A DNA stretch of 64,000 bases from Dendrolimus kikuchii (taxonomy: Eukaryota > Arthropoda > Insecta > Lepidoptera > Lasiocampidae). The notes beneath the pieces were generated by a model. It ran no database searches. It saw nothing but the letters and a program-made list of their open reading frames with translations, and was not told the origin of the DNA. Within the stretch, counting starts at the first letter, position 1. Each line of letters opens with the position of its first letter. The position numbers were made by a program, and so were the translations under genes. Location: the NCBI GenBank assembly GCA_019925095.2, contig CM034397.1, positions 2,440,001 through 2,504,000 of the forward strand, given 5' to 3'. Below are positions 42,915-53,392 of this stretch, one piece after another.

Positions 42915-43455
42915 ACTTTGATTGGGAAGTCGATAGAAGGAGTCAGTTAGGATGGGCGGCATTCGGAAAGCTCCGTTAGGTCTTTACATCAACCATTCCG
43001 CAATGCCTGAAGAAGAAAGTCGAGCAGTGCGTCCTACCCGTCATGACCATCCTGAGACCATCCCGTGCTGAGACCTGGACACTGACAGTGGGTTTGGTTC
43101 ACAAATTGAAGATCGCTCCACGAGCTGTGGGGCTATGTAGCGAGTATCTCTTATGGATAAAATCAGAAATGAGGATATACGTAAGAGAACCAAGGTTACC
43201 GACATAGCTGGCAAAATTAGCAAGCTGAAGAGGCAGTGGGCCGGAAACGTTTGTCCCTGGACTGACGGCTGATGGAGCAGACGAGTCCTAGGGTGGAGAC
43301 TGCGTCTCGGCAAACGTAGTGTAGAACACCCTCCAGCCCGATGGGCCGACGATCTGCGCAAAGTGGGGGCTGGATGAGAACAGCGAAGGACTGGGATAGG
43401 TGGTGCAAACTTGGGAAGGCGTCCGGCAGTGGGCAACGGTTGGCTGAAGACGATA
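42915..43455 (+). pseudogene. RTE-like endonuclease-RT, C-terminal region, frameshifted
   Basis: The plus strand in pieces: KKKVEQCVLPVMTI-type text near 43010, LTVGLVHKLKI (43080-43115), DKIRNEDIRKRTKVTDIAGK (43155-43215), LRKVGAGWMRTAKDWDRWCK (43350-43410). The order and wording match insect RTE-type polyproteins. Several frameshifts; not functional. Confidence 0.75.
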
Positions 43456-43525
43456 GTAGACAGGCAGACAGCTCATCTGAAGGTCGTTAAGGTCACCATG
43501 GACATAATATGCTGCTGCATATTTT

Positions 43526-43838
43526 CATCCATGTAGGAACGGAGAAAGAATACAATTTCCTGCGGCCGGGCGGCCTGTCGTAAGAGGCGACAAAATAACC
43601 CACAGCGAGGTGGTAGGGTATTTGCCCGACTGGATGGCTACCACCCCTGGTCTAGAGTATGCTGCCATAACAACCTTGAGTTGTGTTCCGGCATTAGTGA
43701 TCAGGTTCCAGTCTCCTTTAAGAGAGCAGCAGCGCATTTATAGCACTTTTGGTGTTGCAAATATCCATAGGCGATGGTAACTGCTTTCCATCAAGTGGGC
43801 CGTCTGCCTGTCTGCTGAACTCATGCAATAAAAAAAAG
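43526..43838 (+). mobile_element. SINE-A, full length
   Basis: atccatgtaggaacggag to tcatgcaataaaaaaa. Confidence 0.9.
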
Positions 43839-44392
43839 AGGACTTGAATTTGGCCACTGATAGATGGAATAGATTACAACTCAAAGTAGTTATGGGGCAT
43901 GTTTAGAATCAGAAGCACAATTCTGTTATTTCTGTTGTAATAATAATAAATAAATGACTATTGTAATAATGATAACTTTAATAACTATAAATGTTTAATA
44001 CTATAATAAATGTAAATAAATGAACATTGTAATCTTCCATTTAATAATTATGTAGTCAATAAATAATATAGTCGTTGTCGATAATAATTGTATAGGGTAG
44101 TCTGGAGGAGATCGCCTATGGCCACAAGACCACCCATTGTACTTTATTCATTCATTCATTCAATATCTTGGCGTTGCGAAGATATTCAAAGTGAGAATCC
44201 ATTGCGATAGTGTCAATAATTTGTATTGCATTAAATCCACAATATCCTCTCGATATCGTCGCGCCAGAATAATAGTAGAAGAAAATTGGTATTACTATTA
44301 TATTAATAGCAAAAATAGCATTAGCGCTAATAAATATTGAAATAATGAAACCCCTTTGAGGGACTTGATTTAATAGATTTTTTTTCCACAAG
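43839..44392. other. AT-rich; LINE-I 3' scrap at 44095-44140
   Basis: tagtctggaggagatcgcc ... caagaccacccattgtac matches the LINE-I 3' end. No supported gene; the minus ORF near 44152-44385 is unassigned. Confidence 0.35.
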
Positions 44393-44520
44393 CAGCCAGC
44401 TGCCATCAAAATTGCCGCGCCAAGACCAAGAGAATTATATCGTCTCTTTTATTCTAATACAAATTCTATGTAGTTAGAGGGAGAAAGCATCAGTTCAACG
44501 TTCATTTCAATTATCTGTAT
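44393..44520. repeat. direct repeat, copy 1
   Basis: agctgccatcaaaattgccg ... ttcaattatctgtat repeated almost exactly at 45343-45468. Confidence 0.8.
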
Positions 44521-44949
44521 TTGACCACAAATTTGTGGTGCTTCCCAATTAGCCGTGTGTGACAGTTCGGGCAACAAATCTGTGGTGGTTCCGTCTTAAG
44601 GGTTAATAGTTGGAGTTTTTGGCGGGAACTGAAAGGAGACGCTGTGTTGTGCAGTTTTATTTTCTAAAAATGTGTAAAATTACTCTAAAATGAACAATAG
44701 TTGTAGGATATTGATAGTTTTTGAGTAGTAATTATGTGTTTTGTGAGAAATGTGAACTGTATAGTCAAATGTGGCCTTTTGAGTTGTCACAAGAACTCCG
44801 TTGAATGGCACTAGCTGATTACCTACAGTTCAGCTGTGCTACACATAGGCTTAAGAAAATGAAGAAACTATATTGTAAACTAAGATCTGGCTTAAAGGCC
44901 TAGCTGCCAAACCATAAACTTAAATAAAATAAAAAATAAAGGGTTAATA

Positions 44950-45190
44950 GAATACCGAAGTCGGGCAAAGCTACGATTGAGACCATAGTCTCCAGCGATT
45001 TTGACAAGATAGTAATAGAGTTGGGCCCCAGGGTTGTTCGCCGTCCAACGCGTAACTGTGAGTTGTTTTGTCTCCTCTTACGACAGCTCGTAGAAATTAG
45101 TACCATTCACTCTGATAATTTTTTTTTATTGCACGAGTTCAGTAAAGAGGCTGACCACCTGATGGTAAGCGGTTACCATCGCCTGTGGTA
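44950..45190 (-). repeat. SINE-A-like, strongly diverged
   Basis: cgtaactgtgagttgttttg tctcctcttacgaca (head part) then, at 45119, an independent tattgcacgagttcag tail fragment (cctgatggtaagcggttacc). Two rearranged pieces in the wrong order. Confidence 0.6.
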
Positions 45191-45342
45191 TTTTCTGATT
45201 GTACCTACTTGAATATAAGCAAACATAAAAAAGTATTTAAATTGTTGACAGATAAAATCACACGTGTTGTTTACACTATGATTAATGCATTTTTATCACC
45301 GTGTTGTGCAATGCTATCTAAACTGCCTTAACGATCTAACAG

Positions 45343-45468
45343 CCAACTGCCATCAAAATTGCCGGGCCAAGTCCAAGAGAATTATATCGTCTCTTTTATT
45401 CTAATACAAATTCTATGTAGTTAGAGGGAGAAAGCATCAGTTCAAAGTTCATTTCAATTATCTGTATC
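45343..45468. repeat. direct repeat, copy 2
   Basis: See 44393-44520; a few substitutions only. Confidence 0.8.
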
Positions 45469-45659
45469 ATAGGGTTGATTAATCATTTCTCTATCTCCCA
45501 TGGTCTATTTGTTCCTGTTGAAAACTGAGCATTTGCAGCATATATGTTATAGACCGTTAATTTGCTTTAATATGGGTTTTATTATTATTTACATATATAT
45601 TTTATTTCCAAATTTTTTACATTTTTCTTATAAAAAATACAAATTTATTTATAAAAAAA

Positions 45660-45935
45660 ATATAAAAAACTGATCTTCGCCGGCAGTGGGGCCTAGGGTC
45701 CAGGCTACCGGTGGTTAAGGCTCCAGACACAGGAATCTCCTCACAATACGGGCCGTGTCCAACAGAGCTGCCTTCTGCATCCGACCCTTCAACCAGATAC
45801 CAAGCGAGAGCCTTTCAAGGTGGCGATCAAGGCTCTTCGCTATTAGTCCATTTTTGACACCACTATCGGTACTATGATTGTAGAGTCCAGGTTCCACTTG
45901 ATATTGGTTCTTATCTAAGCGTTGCGTGAGCAAGA
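45660..45935 (-). pseudogene. LINE ORF2 extreme C-terminus
   Basis: Minus strand KSLDRHLERLSLGIWLKG RMQKAALLDTARIVRRFLCL: the QKA-LLDTARIVR-FL ending is common to several LINE clades. Flanked by a duplicated block (gagcatttgcagcatatatg at 45529 and 45975). Confidence 0.65.
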
Positions 45936-46039
45936 TCAATATACTTTATTTGTTTATCTTTCTCGGCATTCACTGAGCATTTGCAGCATATATGTTATAG
46001 ACCGTTTAATTTGCTTTAATATGGGTTTTTTTTTAGTAT

Positions 46040-46450
46040 TATTATTAACATCTCTACGGACTCGAGTTGCGTACCCTTTTTTACTACTTAATTTCTATGA
46101 AAAATTTTAGACTCCATACACGCTTATTGTTTATTTTTGTTACTGTGTGTGACATTAATTTAGTAATTTTTATGTTGTGGTGTACCTTAAGAATAACCTA
46201 TTATATTAATTTATTGTAATTTTAATACTAAACTTATACTAATGTAGATTGTATCTGTTACATGCTGGTGTTGTGAGGAAGTGCATGTGCAGTGTTGGCC
46301 TTATATCTATACTTATATATAGTCTTATCTAGTGCCATGTGTGTTGTTTTTTTCTTTTCTGTGCCTGGGTTATTAATTTTTAGGCTCTTTGTGTGTCTTG
46401 GTTTGTTTGTGGAGTGTGCGTGTAATATTATGGGTTAAAATTTAACATAT
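46040..46450 (+). repeat. repeat J, copy 2
   Basis: See 3340-3535; continues further (gttacatgctggtgttgtga). Confidence 0.5.
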
Positions 46451-46696
46451 GCTTCATAAAAGCAAAGTCAAAATTCAACAGAAGATAAGTCAAATGAACA
46501 TCCCAAGGATAGGAGGTCATTTATCGGGATCCTAAGTGTTGACCCGGGAAACAAGCTAGCTCTGTGTCGTGTTTCATTTAAATTCGTTCAGTAGTTTCCT
46601 CGTGATGCACAGACGGACGGATAAAAATTCTAAAAATTGCGTTTTCGAAGACTCCTGATCCAAATTCTTAATCAACAAAAAGTAGTTTAATTGTGT
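46451..46696. other. spacer with decayed repeat
   Basis: 46530-46650 resembles 970-1110 (gtttcatttaaattcgttca). Confidence 0.35.
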
Positions 46697-47204
46697 TGTT
46701 ACAATTTAGGTTCCGACAAAAACAAATTCCACCTGCATATTATCTGTAAAAACACATTTTATTACCTGTCGGCATTTGAACTAATTGTAATTCTTTTATG
46801 ATCGTCTTCTTTTGTTTACTTATTTATTGGCATACGTTTCTAGAGAACAGCCCATTGTTTTATTGTACTCGTTTATGGCCGCTTGCGGCCGAATCATTAG
46901 CCAGGTGTTGCGGATTACGTCGACTACGATACGGGCACATTTGTATTTGTGAGGTATAAGACGACGGCCTGATGGGGAGAGGGGGCAGTCGAGCGAGAAC
47001 CATGATCAAGGCGAGACGTGTGTACATTCGGGAATCTATTAGTGACGGACTTTGCGCGTTTTATTGAATTACGACCTTCTGCATTACGTTTGGATTTGTT
47101 GTGTTCGGTTATATTTGTACCTGTGTTATACGTGTTTGTATAGTTCTAATAAACTCTATAATAATTCTAAACGCATTTTAATTCGAGTCCCGCAACTCTT
47201 AATA
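46697..47204 (+). mobile_element. solo LTR, family 2, copy 1
   Basis: tgttacaatttaggttccga to cccgcaactcttaata, ~75-85% like 59718-60238 by eye. TATA-type gtataagacgacgg and AATAAACTCT signals are present. Flanks GTGT/GTAT are a weak 4-bp duplication. Confidence 0.75.
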
Positions 47205-47210
47205 GTATGT

Positions 47211-47507
47211 ATTAAGGGCTATTTACATGGAGAGAGTTTCTTGCCTACAACATTGTCGAAAGCAAAAAGAAAATGATTATTGTTTAAACTAAACATAAGA
47301 TATGTTACGTAGAAGGGCGATAATCGCCTGGTCATTGAATATTGACGTCGCTGTGTAAACAAAATACAAAATACCGTGCTCATCACCGAGCTCGAAAGGC
47401 AAGTCTCGCATTCAAATCGGTTCAAACTGATTTGTACGATACTCGCATGAACTTGAAAAAATGTCATACGAGTTATAGTTTAGACAAGTCGAGAAATCGT
47501 AGGCAAA
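47211..47507 (+). mobile_element. TTAA-flanked MITE-like repeat, interrupted
   Basis: TTAA at 47212-47215 then gggctatttacatggagaga; inverse of 8188-8406. Cut at 47507 by a Helitron insertion. Confidence 0.55.
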
Positions 47508-47689
47508 TCACGTTGTTTGTCCGCGATGGACTCCTTAAATTACTTGACCGATTTTAATCAAATTTGCACACCGTGTGCAGTTTGATCCGACTTGAAAGAT
47601 AGGATAGCTTTGGACCCGGTAGGTGGCGCTACAATCGGGTTCTAAATTTTATTTCTTCAGGGCAGAACAACGTCTGCCGGGACAGCTAG
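47508..47689 (+). mobile_element. Helitron-like element (182 bp)
   Basis: TCACGTTGTTTGTCCGCG after A, ends gggacagCTAG before T. Lies only 36 bp from the poly(A) signal of the neighbouring gene. Confidence 0.7.
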
Positions 47690-47724
47690 TTTGATATAAA
47701 ACTAAAATGTATGGTTATCAAAAA

Positions 47725-47730
47725 TTTATT
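47725..47730 (-). terminator. poly(A) signal of the tail-anchored-protein gene
   Basis: AATAAA on the minus strand, 58 nt after the stop codon at 47788-47790. Confidence 0.65.
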
Positions 47731-47787
47731 TTCACAAACAATAATGAATCTCTCGACCTGCACTGTTAATACCGAGTCAAAATATCT

Positions 47788-47983
47788 CTACCCGATTATG
47801 GAAGCCTGGTACATGGATAGCACGAGGAACCCCATAGCGTACATAACGAGCACGAAGTCCATGAGCGTAGCGAACAGGTCCCGGGCGAGTTGATCTTGGG
47901 CGAACCTCCGGAGCTGGTTACGAGCTAACCCACAAAAACCGGCTAACTGGCGAAGTAAGAGCTCCGCCGCAGCTAGAAAATTA
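47788..47983 (-). CDS. exon 3 (terminal) of a predicted tail-anchored protein
   Basis: The acceptor TTTTTTTCAG ends at 47984; the exon begins with T, which completes the AG left by exon 2 to make AGT (Ser). 64 further codons, then TAG at 47790-47788. The protein text has an amphipathic, Arg-containing helix (AELLLRQLAGFCGLARNQLR), RFAQDQLARD, and a hydrophobic segment (LFATLMDFVLVMYAMGFLVL) close to the C-terminus SMYQASIIG. One C-terminal transmembrane helix and no signal peptide in exon 1 imply a tail-anchored membrane protein. High GC in an AT-rich region and no similarity to repeats support a host exon. Family not recognised. Confidence 0.8.
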
Positions 47984-48013
47984 CTGAAAAAAATAACTTG
48001 CATTAACAACTAT

Positions 48014-48308
48014 ATTTTTTTTTATTGCGTGAGTTCAGCAGACAGACAGACGGTCCACCTGATGAAAAGGGGTTACAAGCGCCAATGGACATTTGTAAAA
48101 CTAAAGATGCTACCAATGTGCTGCCGCTCTTTAAAGGGAGACTTGAACCTGGTCACCAATGCCGGAACACAACTCAAGGTTGTTATGGCAGAATACTTTA
48201 GATCAGGGGTGGGAGCCATCCGGACGGGCAAATACCTTACCAGCTGGCTGAGGGTTGTTTGTCACCTCTTTTTAGGAAATTGTATTCTTTCTCTGTTCCT
48301 GCACAGAT
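48014..48308 (-). mobile_element. SINE-A, diverged, 30 bp from exon 3
   Basis: tattgcgtgagttcagcaga to ttcctgcacaga; several indels (ccgcccggccgc part deleted). Its 3' end lies just upstream of the exon-3 acceptor on the gene strand. Confidence 0.85.
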
Positions 48309-48548
48309 GAAACTATATTTATAATTTGAAGCATATCTTTGATGTGAAATCTATGAGTTATGTTCTTTTGGCGAATTTTGTCGAATTTCAAGCGTCAAGC
48401 ATATATGGATGCAGTTTCCGGGAGTGAAACTGTAAAGGCTGATTTACATTGATCCAGCTACTGACTTGGGGAGGGGACTGATTTCAAAATATTCAACTGC
48501 AATTATTGAAGTCAGTCAGACTCGGTAGCTGTCGGAACTTTTTAGAAT

Positions 48549-48735
48549 GTTTTTTTTTTTTTTTTATAGCTGGCGTACAGCAGACAGGCAGACGGCCCAC
48601 CTGATGGAAAGCGGTTACCGTCGCCTATGGATGTTTACAACACCAGAGGTGTCATCAACGCGCTGCCGGCCTCGAAGAAATTTTACGACGCCCTTTAAAA
48701 AAAAAACCCATATCGTAGCGCTGTGGGAAAAATTT
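48549..48735 (-). repeat. repeat L, copy 2
   Basis: T-run, agctggcgtacagcagacag, then aagaaattttacgacgccc as in 38310-38740; 5'-truncated. Confidence 0.65.
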
Positions 48736-49505
48736 TCTTCGACATTTAAATTTGTGATGTACCTAATGTGATACTTTTGTTCTTCAAAATGTCACTTGTG
48801 AAAATTTTCTGTAAGAACAAGACAGATATAATGTGGTTTATAAGCGAATTTTATTTATTTACGTTTTCTCTAATAAATATATATTACATAAAATAATCTA
48901 CAGCAGTAGCACTGCACTGCCTTCAAATCAATTTACACAATGCCAGTACGAAGTCAGCACTGGCTTCCTTCGAATTGGATATAAATCAGCTTTAATAAGT
49001 GAACTATTATCATTATTTAATACAGATAATTCCGTTTCAAATATTGTTATAGATTACAATATAGTTTCTAGGTTAAAATTCGAATCTTATGAAAGAATAA
49101 AATAGTGTAATCTAGCGCATTATATCAAGAATAACAACAAGCTAAACCCGGTTCGTCTTAACCGCGGAATTAGTGTTGAAAAATACCAACAGATGGCGCT
49201 ATACAGAACCATATATCACAGAAAAACTAGGCACCTTGGGCAAGTCCTCCAGTGTGCGCAGTTCTGAACATTGAACATCGGTAGGATCATGGCCATCATA
49301 TACCAGATGCTTCCAGTGTTACAACCCAGTGAGGCCGAATTTACCAAAGTCGAACGTTGTGTCACTGCCACTCTGTAAGAAAGTGTTTTTATTGGTGGCA
49401 TGTAGATGGCGTTGTGAGACATCTGTGACAATAAACTTATGAACATAGGAAGCTTACCTACTACTATGAAAGAGAATATATATATTTAACTATATATATA
49501 CCTTA
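48736..49505. other. unassigned, with weak open frames
   Basis: 48833-49105 (+) is open for 90 codons (QYEVSTGFLRIGYKSALISE), AT-rich; 49216-49446 is open on the minus strand. Neither has splice signals or a recognised family. caacagatggcgctatac at 49187 is a common repeat scrap. Confidence 0.3.
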
Positions 49506-49509
49506 TACA

Positions 49510-49950
49510 TATAAGTAAAGTAAAGTAGAGTAAACGCGGTCGAGATGCGAGCACTGCGTAAAATCTGCGGAGTGACGCTGGCGGACCGTGTTCGTAATAC
49601 CGAAGTAAGAAAGAGAGTTGGTCTGAAAGAGAGTGTCGGGGTGAAGGTAAGGAAAGGAATGCTCCGGTGGTTCGGGCATGTGTAAAGAATGACTAAACAG
49701 ATATACAATGCAAAAGTGGTTGGATGCAGAAGTCGTGGAAGGCCACGACATACCTTCCATGATTAAATTGATCGTGTACTAGCAGAAGGTGATGTCAGGA
49801 GCCATAAGAACAGACGAGCGTGCATGACAAGAGTTATGAATGTCAAAGAAGCAAGTGAGGTTTGTAAGAATAAGCCCGAATAGCGCTCTGTTGTTCGTGC
49901 CTCCTCCGCAAGGGAACTGGCGTGAAGTTATTTATGTATGTATGTATGTG
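49510..49950 (+). mobile_element. LINE-B copy with nonsense changes
   Basis: Matches from ESRVNAVEMRALRKICGV; a TAA replaces GAA after RWFGHV (49683) and a TAG occurs in the C-terminal part (gcccgaatagcgc), so it is older than other copies. The MHDER insert is absent, as in the 3837 copy. Confidence 0.85.
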
Positions 49951-50247
49951 TATCTATATACTTATGTAAAATATATACAATTATAAATTTATTGCAACAA
50001 CTATTTCTGTAAACTTTTTTTGTCAACCCTACTGACCATCGACGCGTGACATCATGAGGTTATCGGCAAACCTTCCGCGCACGGTTCGGGTAAAACTTTA
50101 GCTATGATAATAATACTTACTCTCAGTCACTAAATGAACAAAAAACATGGGATCCGATGCAGTGGGAACATACCCTAACATTTGAACCTACAACAGTCCG
50201 ATAATTGCTTTGCATGGCTATATCTATAAAGTCGTAGTAACATGATG
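49951..50247. other. spacer with half MITE
   Basis: 50045-50090 (ttatcggcaaaccttccgcg) matches one end of the 36254 MITE. Confidence 0.4.
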
Positions 50248-50690
50248 TCTAGCGCACGCCCAAACTCAAAGGGCGCGGATTCGAATCCTGGCTGGAACGA
50301 ATGCACCGCTTGGGCAGTTTTCTGACCTCACGTGCACATTGTTACAAGTAACACGTGCAAACAACGGTGAAGGCAAACATCGTGATAAGAAACCTGCGTA
50401 TTGAGGTAACCGATATGTCAAACCTGGCAAGCCGCCTTGGACAAGCGTGGCGGGTATACTGTCCGTTGAAATATTGAAATATTTATTCTTGCATAAATGT
50501 AGTTGTATACAGGAGTTATCCCTATAAATATATGGTTCAGTATATTTTACCAGTTTCACTGATGTGCAAGTAAGCAGGACTTTAATCGTCATTATTTAAA
50601 TTATTAGTTCCTATATACCTTCCCCATATAGTGGGAGGCCCGAGCGCAGCAGTGCGACATTCATGGGCTGTTATTATTATATTACTAGCT
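50248..50690 (+). mobile_element. SINE-F with head, interrupted
   Basis: A box gtctagcgcacgc (50248-50260), B box gattcgaatcctgg (50277-50290), body, then at 50466 an insertion; resumes ccccatatagtgggaggccc to ttcatgggctgttattat. Confidence 0.75.
50466..50617. mobile_element. unknown ~150-bp insertion in SINE-F
   Basis: Starts gaaatattgaaatatttatt; probably a LINE 3' end like 33003. Target duplication not clear. Confidence 0.45.
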
Positions 50691-51000
50691 GATACCCGCC
50701 CGCTTCGCGTGCCGTAAAATATAAATTTCGTAAAATCCGTTATTAGCCTCTACTTGGCGAAAGGAAGGTCCATGCCAAATTTCAAGTCTATAGGTATTAT
50801 AGTTCCTGGGATATCGTGATGAGATACTTATACACGGATTATTATGGCAATATCAAGATATCCAAACTAATATTATAAATGAGAATGTGAGTCGGTTTGT
50901 TTGCGTTTTATTGGTGCCACCGTTGCAATTCCCTAATATCCATCGTCGTCGTGTCATCGTTATGGTAACGAGAATGACAAAAACAATTACGCAATTTTAA
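50685..51000 (-). mobile_element. Helitron fragments
   Basis: CTAGCTGATACCCGCCCGC at 50685 is an inverted Helitron 3' end; aactaatattataaatgaga (50868) is a plus 5' start. Two partial elements. Confidence 0.5.
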
Positions 51001-51172
51001 TGTGTTATATTTTGTTTTGTTTTCGCTAGATGGCGGTATGGATATTATTAATAAGTATTTTGTTTTAAAAATTAAGATTACTAAGAATTAACATGCCTAC
51101 TTCATATCGTTTTTGTTTGTTTGCAGAAGAGGCGTGCGAAAGTTAGTAATAATAATTAGTATATATATATAT

Positions 51173-51480
51173 TTTTATTACAGGAGTTCAGCAGATAGGC
51201 AGACGGCCCACTGGATGGAAAGCGGTTACCATCGCCTATGGACATTTGCAACACCAAAGGTGCTACAAATGCGCTGCTGCTCTCTTAAGTGAGTCTGGAA
51301 CCTGGTCACTAATGCCGGAACACAACTCAAAGTTGTTATGGCGGCATGCTCTAGACCAGGGGTGGTAGCCATCCAGTCGAGCAAATGCCCTACCACCTGG
51401 CTGTGGGTTGTTTAGTCGCCTCTTACGACAGGCCGCCCGGCCGCAGGAAATTGTATTCTTTCTCCGTTCCTGCACGGATA
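51173..51480 (-). mobile_element. SINE-A, full length, 15 bp from exon 2
   Basis: Its 5' end (tatccgtgcagg on the minus strand) starts 15 nt downstream of the exon-2 donor and lies in the same orientation as the gene. Confidence 0.9.
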
Positions 51481-51495
51481 AACGTATAAGAATAC

Positions 51496-51620
51496 CTGCT
51501 GCCTTGGACAGCTGTGTTCTCTGTTGGTGAAGCACTCCCATTGCCATGGATCCACCTGTCCACGTCACCACTGACATGGCTCAATGTATTTCCTAAGTTC
51601 GATGACGATAAGAAATCACT
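51496..51620 (-). CDS. exon 2 of a predicted tail-anchored protein
   Basis: Acceptor TTTTGTTACAG ends at 51621; 125 bp; donor GCAG|GTATTC at 51495. It starts in phase 0 (matching exon 1) and ends with AG, which needs the T at the start of exon 3. Residues: SDFLSSSNLGNTLSHVSGDV, DRWIHGNGSASPTENTAVQG, S. Hydrophilic, Ser/Asn-rich, probably disordered linker between the N-terminal segment and the membrane part. Both other frames have stops or break the joins. Confidence 0.8.
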
Positions 51621-52041
51621 CTGTAACAAAAGATAATTAGAAACTATACTCCAATAAGAATTCTCACTAACTCTGCAATCCCTATTAACAATAAATGCGA
51701 AAGTAACTCTGTCTGTCTGTCTGTCTGTTCCGTTTTTACGGAAACCCTACTGGACCTATTTGGCTGAAACTCAGTACATATATTTTCGATGCCGAGGCTG
51801 AACATAGGATACTTTTTATCCCGAAAAATGGGATAGTTTCCGGGATAAAAATATATTTGTCTTTCTGTTTGTTATGCCTTTACGGAAAAAACTAATGGAC
51901 CGATATATGTAAATTTTATACCGAGGGTGGACCAGGGGTACTATTCATCCCGGATAGATTTATGTAAAGGTTATCCCAGAAAGTAAGATTGGTTTTTTGT
52001 GATTTGCCATTTTCGTAATTTTGGTCATTTCGGCCATCTCT
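51621..52041. other. intron with Helitron remnant
   Basis: 51690-51960 (ctgtctgtctgtctgttccg, ggatactttttatcccgaaa) is a decayed Helitron-type sequence. Confidence 0.45.
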
Positions 52042-52285
52042 TCAAGCCACAACATGTTGCGAAGCGGTGGTAAATTAGATTAGGCTCCCATAGAGTAAAT
52101 AATAATCATAAACAAAAAATAAAACTAAATAATTAAAATGAACATGTTGAAATAAAAACTTCACCAAGAGTAACATTGACACTTGACATGTTTGTCTTCC
52201 GTGATCACGGCTACTGAAAAGTGGCCGAAACGTCGGAATAAAAATCAAATAAAATAAATACCGCGCTTGAAACAGTTAAAACGTA
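52042..52285 (+). repeat. repeat D copy, followed by SINE-A
   Basis: ttcaagccacaacatgttgc ... cactgaaaag-type core ... cagttaaaacgta; a SINE-A T-run follows at the exact 3' end. Confidence 0.75.
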
Positions 52286-52518
52286 TTTTTTTTTATTGCA
52301 GGAGATCAGCAGACAGGCAGACGGCCCACTTGATGGAAAGTGGTTACCATCGCCTATGGACATTTGCAAAATCAAAGTGCTACAAATGCGCTGCTACTCT
52401 CTTAAGGGAAACTGGAACCTGGTCACTAATGCCGGAACACAACTCAAGGTTGTTATGGCGACATACTTTAGACCAGGGGTGGTAGCCATCCAGTCGGGCA
52501 AATGCCCTACCACCTGGC
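52286..52518 (-). mobile_element. SINE-A, truncated at the internal stem
   Basis: Ends ctaccacctggc at 52518, the base of the predicted stem; the outer 105 bp of the head are absent. Confidence 0.9.
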
Positions 52519-52816
52519 AAAATGTATTTTTGTTATAATACAAATTGTATGTATTTCAGCGCCCGCTCTTTAAGATGATTTTTTTTTTGTAAACTGTATC
52601 ATCTTCCCACTTGTAATAAACATCTCTATGAAGTTTAAAAAACTGCTTGAACGTTCAGTGCTTTGACCAAGATTCGAACCGATGACAAAGCTTGCCTGTC
52701 GTGGCGGGTATATCGTCTGGTTCCCATAAAATGGGAAGAACCGAGTCTTGTTTACGATCCGGAGTTCTTTCCACGCTATCAGTATCATTTAACTTTATGA
52801 AGTCGAATAAAGTTAC

Positions 52817-52945
52817 CTGTTCACTTGTTTGGGATATATCATACATTTCCCTGGTGAAGGTATGCGAAGAGATCTCATCTTTGACATCATATTTTGCATT
52901 CCTCCTTATAAAGTCATCGACCAAGTCGAGTGTGGTGGCCATTTT
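52817..52945 (-). CDS. exon with start codon, predicted tail-anchored protein
   Basis: The acceptor TTTTTTGTTTCAG ends at 52946, so an untranslated exon lies further upstream. AAAATGGCC at the exon start gives ATG (52942-52940) in a good Kozak-like context. 42 codons: MATTLDLVDDFIRRNAKYDV, KDEISSHTFTREMYDISQTS, EQ; then donor CAG|GTAACT (52816 down), phase 0. Acidic and helical, no signal peptide. The frame stays open ~40 codons past the donor, so retention of the intron would give a different C-terminus (VTLFDFIKLNDTDSV...). Together with exons 2 and 3 the protein is 148 residues, without gaps. No homologue recognised. Confidence 0.8.
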
Positions 52946-52981
52946 CTGAAACAAAAAATCAAACCTTACTGTACCATATGC

Positions 52982-53214
52982 GAGGTGGTAGGGCATTTGC
53001 CCGACTGGATGGCTACCACCCCCCGTCTAATGTATGTCGCCATAACAACCTTGAGTTGTGTTCCGGCATTAGTGACTAGGTTTCAGTGACCCTTAAGAGA
53101 GCAGCAGCGCATTTGTAGCACCTTCGGTGTTGCAAATGTCCATACGCGATGGTTACCGCTCTCAATCAAGTGGGCCATCTGCCTGTCTGCTGAACTCCTG
53201 CAAAAAAAAAAAAA
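52982..53214 (+). mobile_element. SINE-A, 5'-truncated at the stem, 36 bp from exon 1
   Basis: Begins gaggtggtagggcatttgcc, ends ctcctgc plus A-run. It is opposite in orientation to the gene. Confidence 0.9.
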
Positions 53215-53392
53215 TTAATATCGATATTTCTTAACGTCTTTTTTTTATTCAATAAAAATCTTCATATCTAATAGATAGGTAATATTTTTGTGGTTTATGT
53301 GGTACTATAAACTATCTTCGTTTTGTTTAATCCATATTACGTATTTTGAAAGGGTCTCGAAAATTTTAGGTAGATACGACGGATAAGGACGG

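Noticed and set aside
52655..52816. Extension of exon 1 of the tail-anchored gene through the donor (VTLFDFIKLNDTDSV...)
   Set aside because: The GTAACT donor and exact phase match to exons 2 and 3 favour splicing; intron retention remains possible but is not called.
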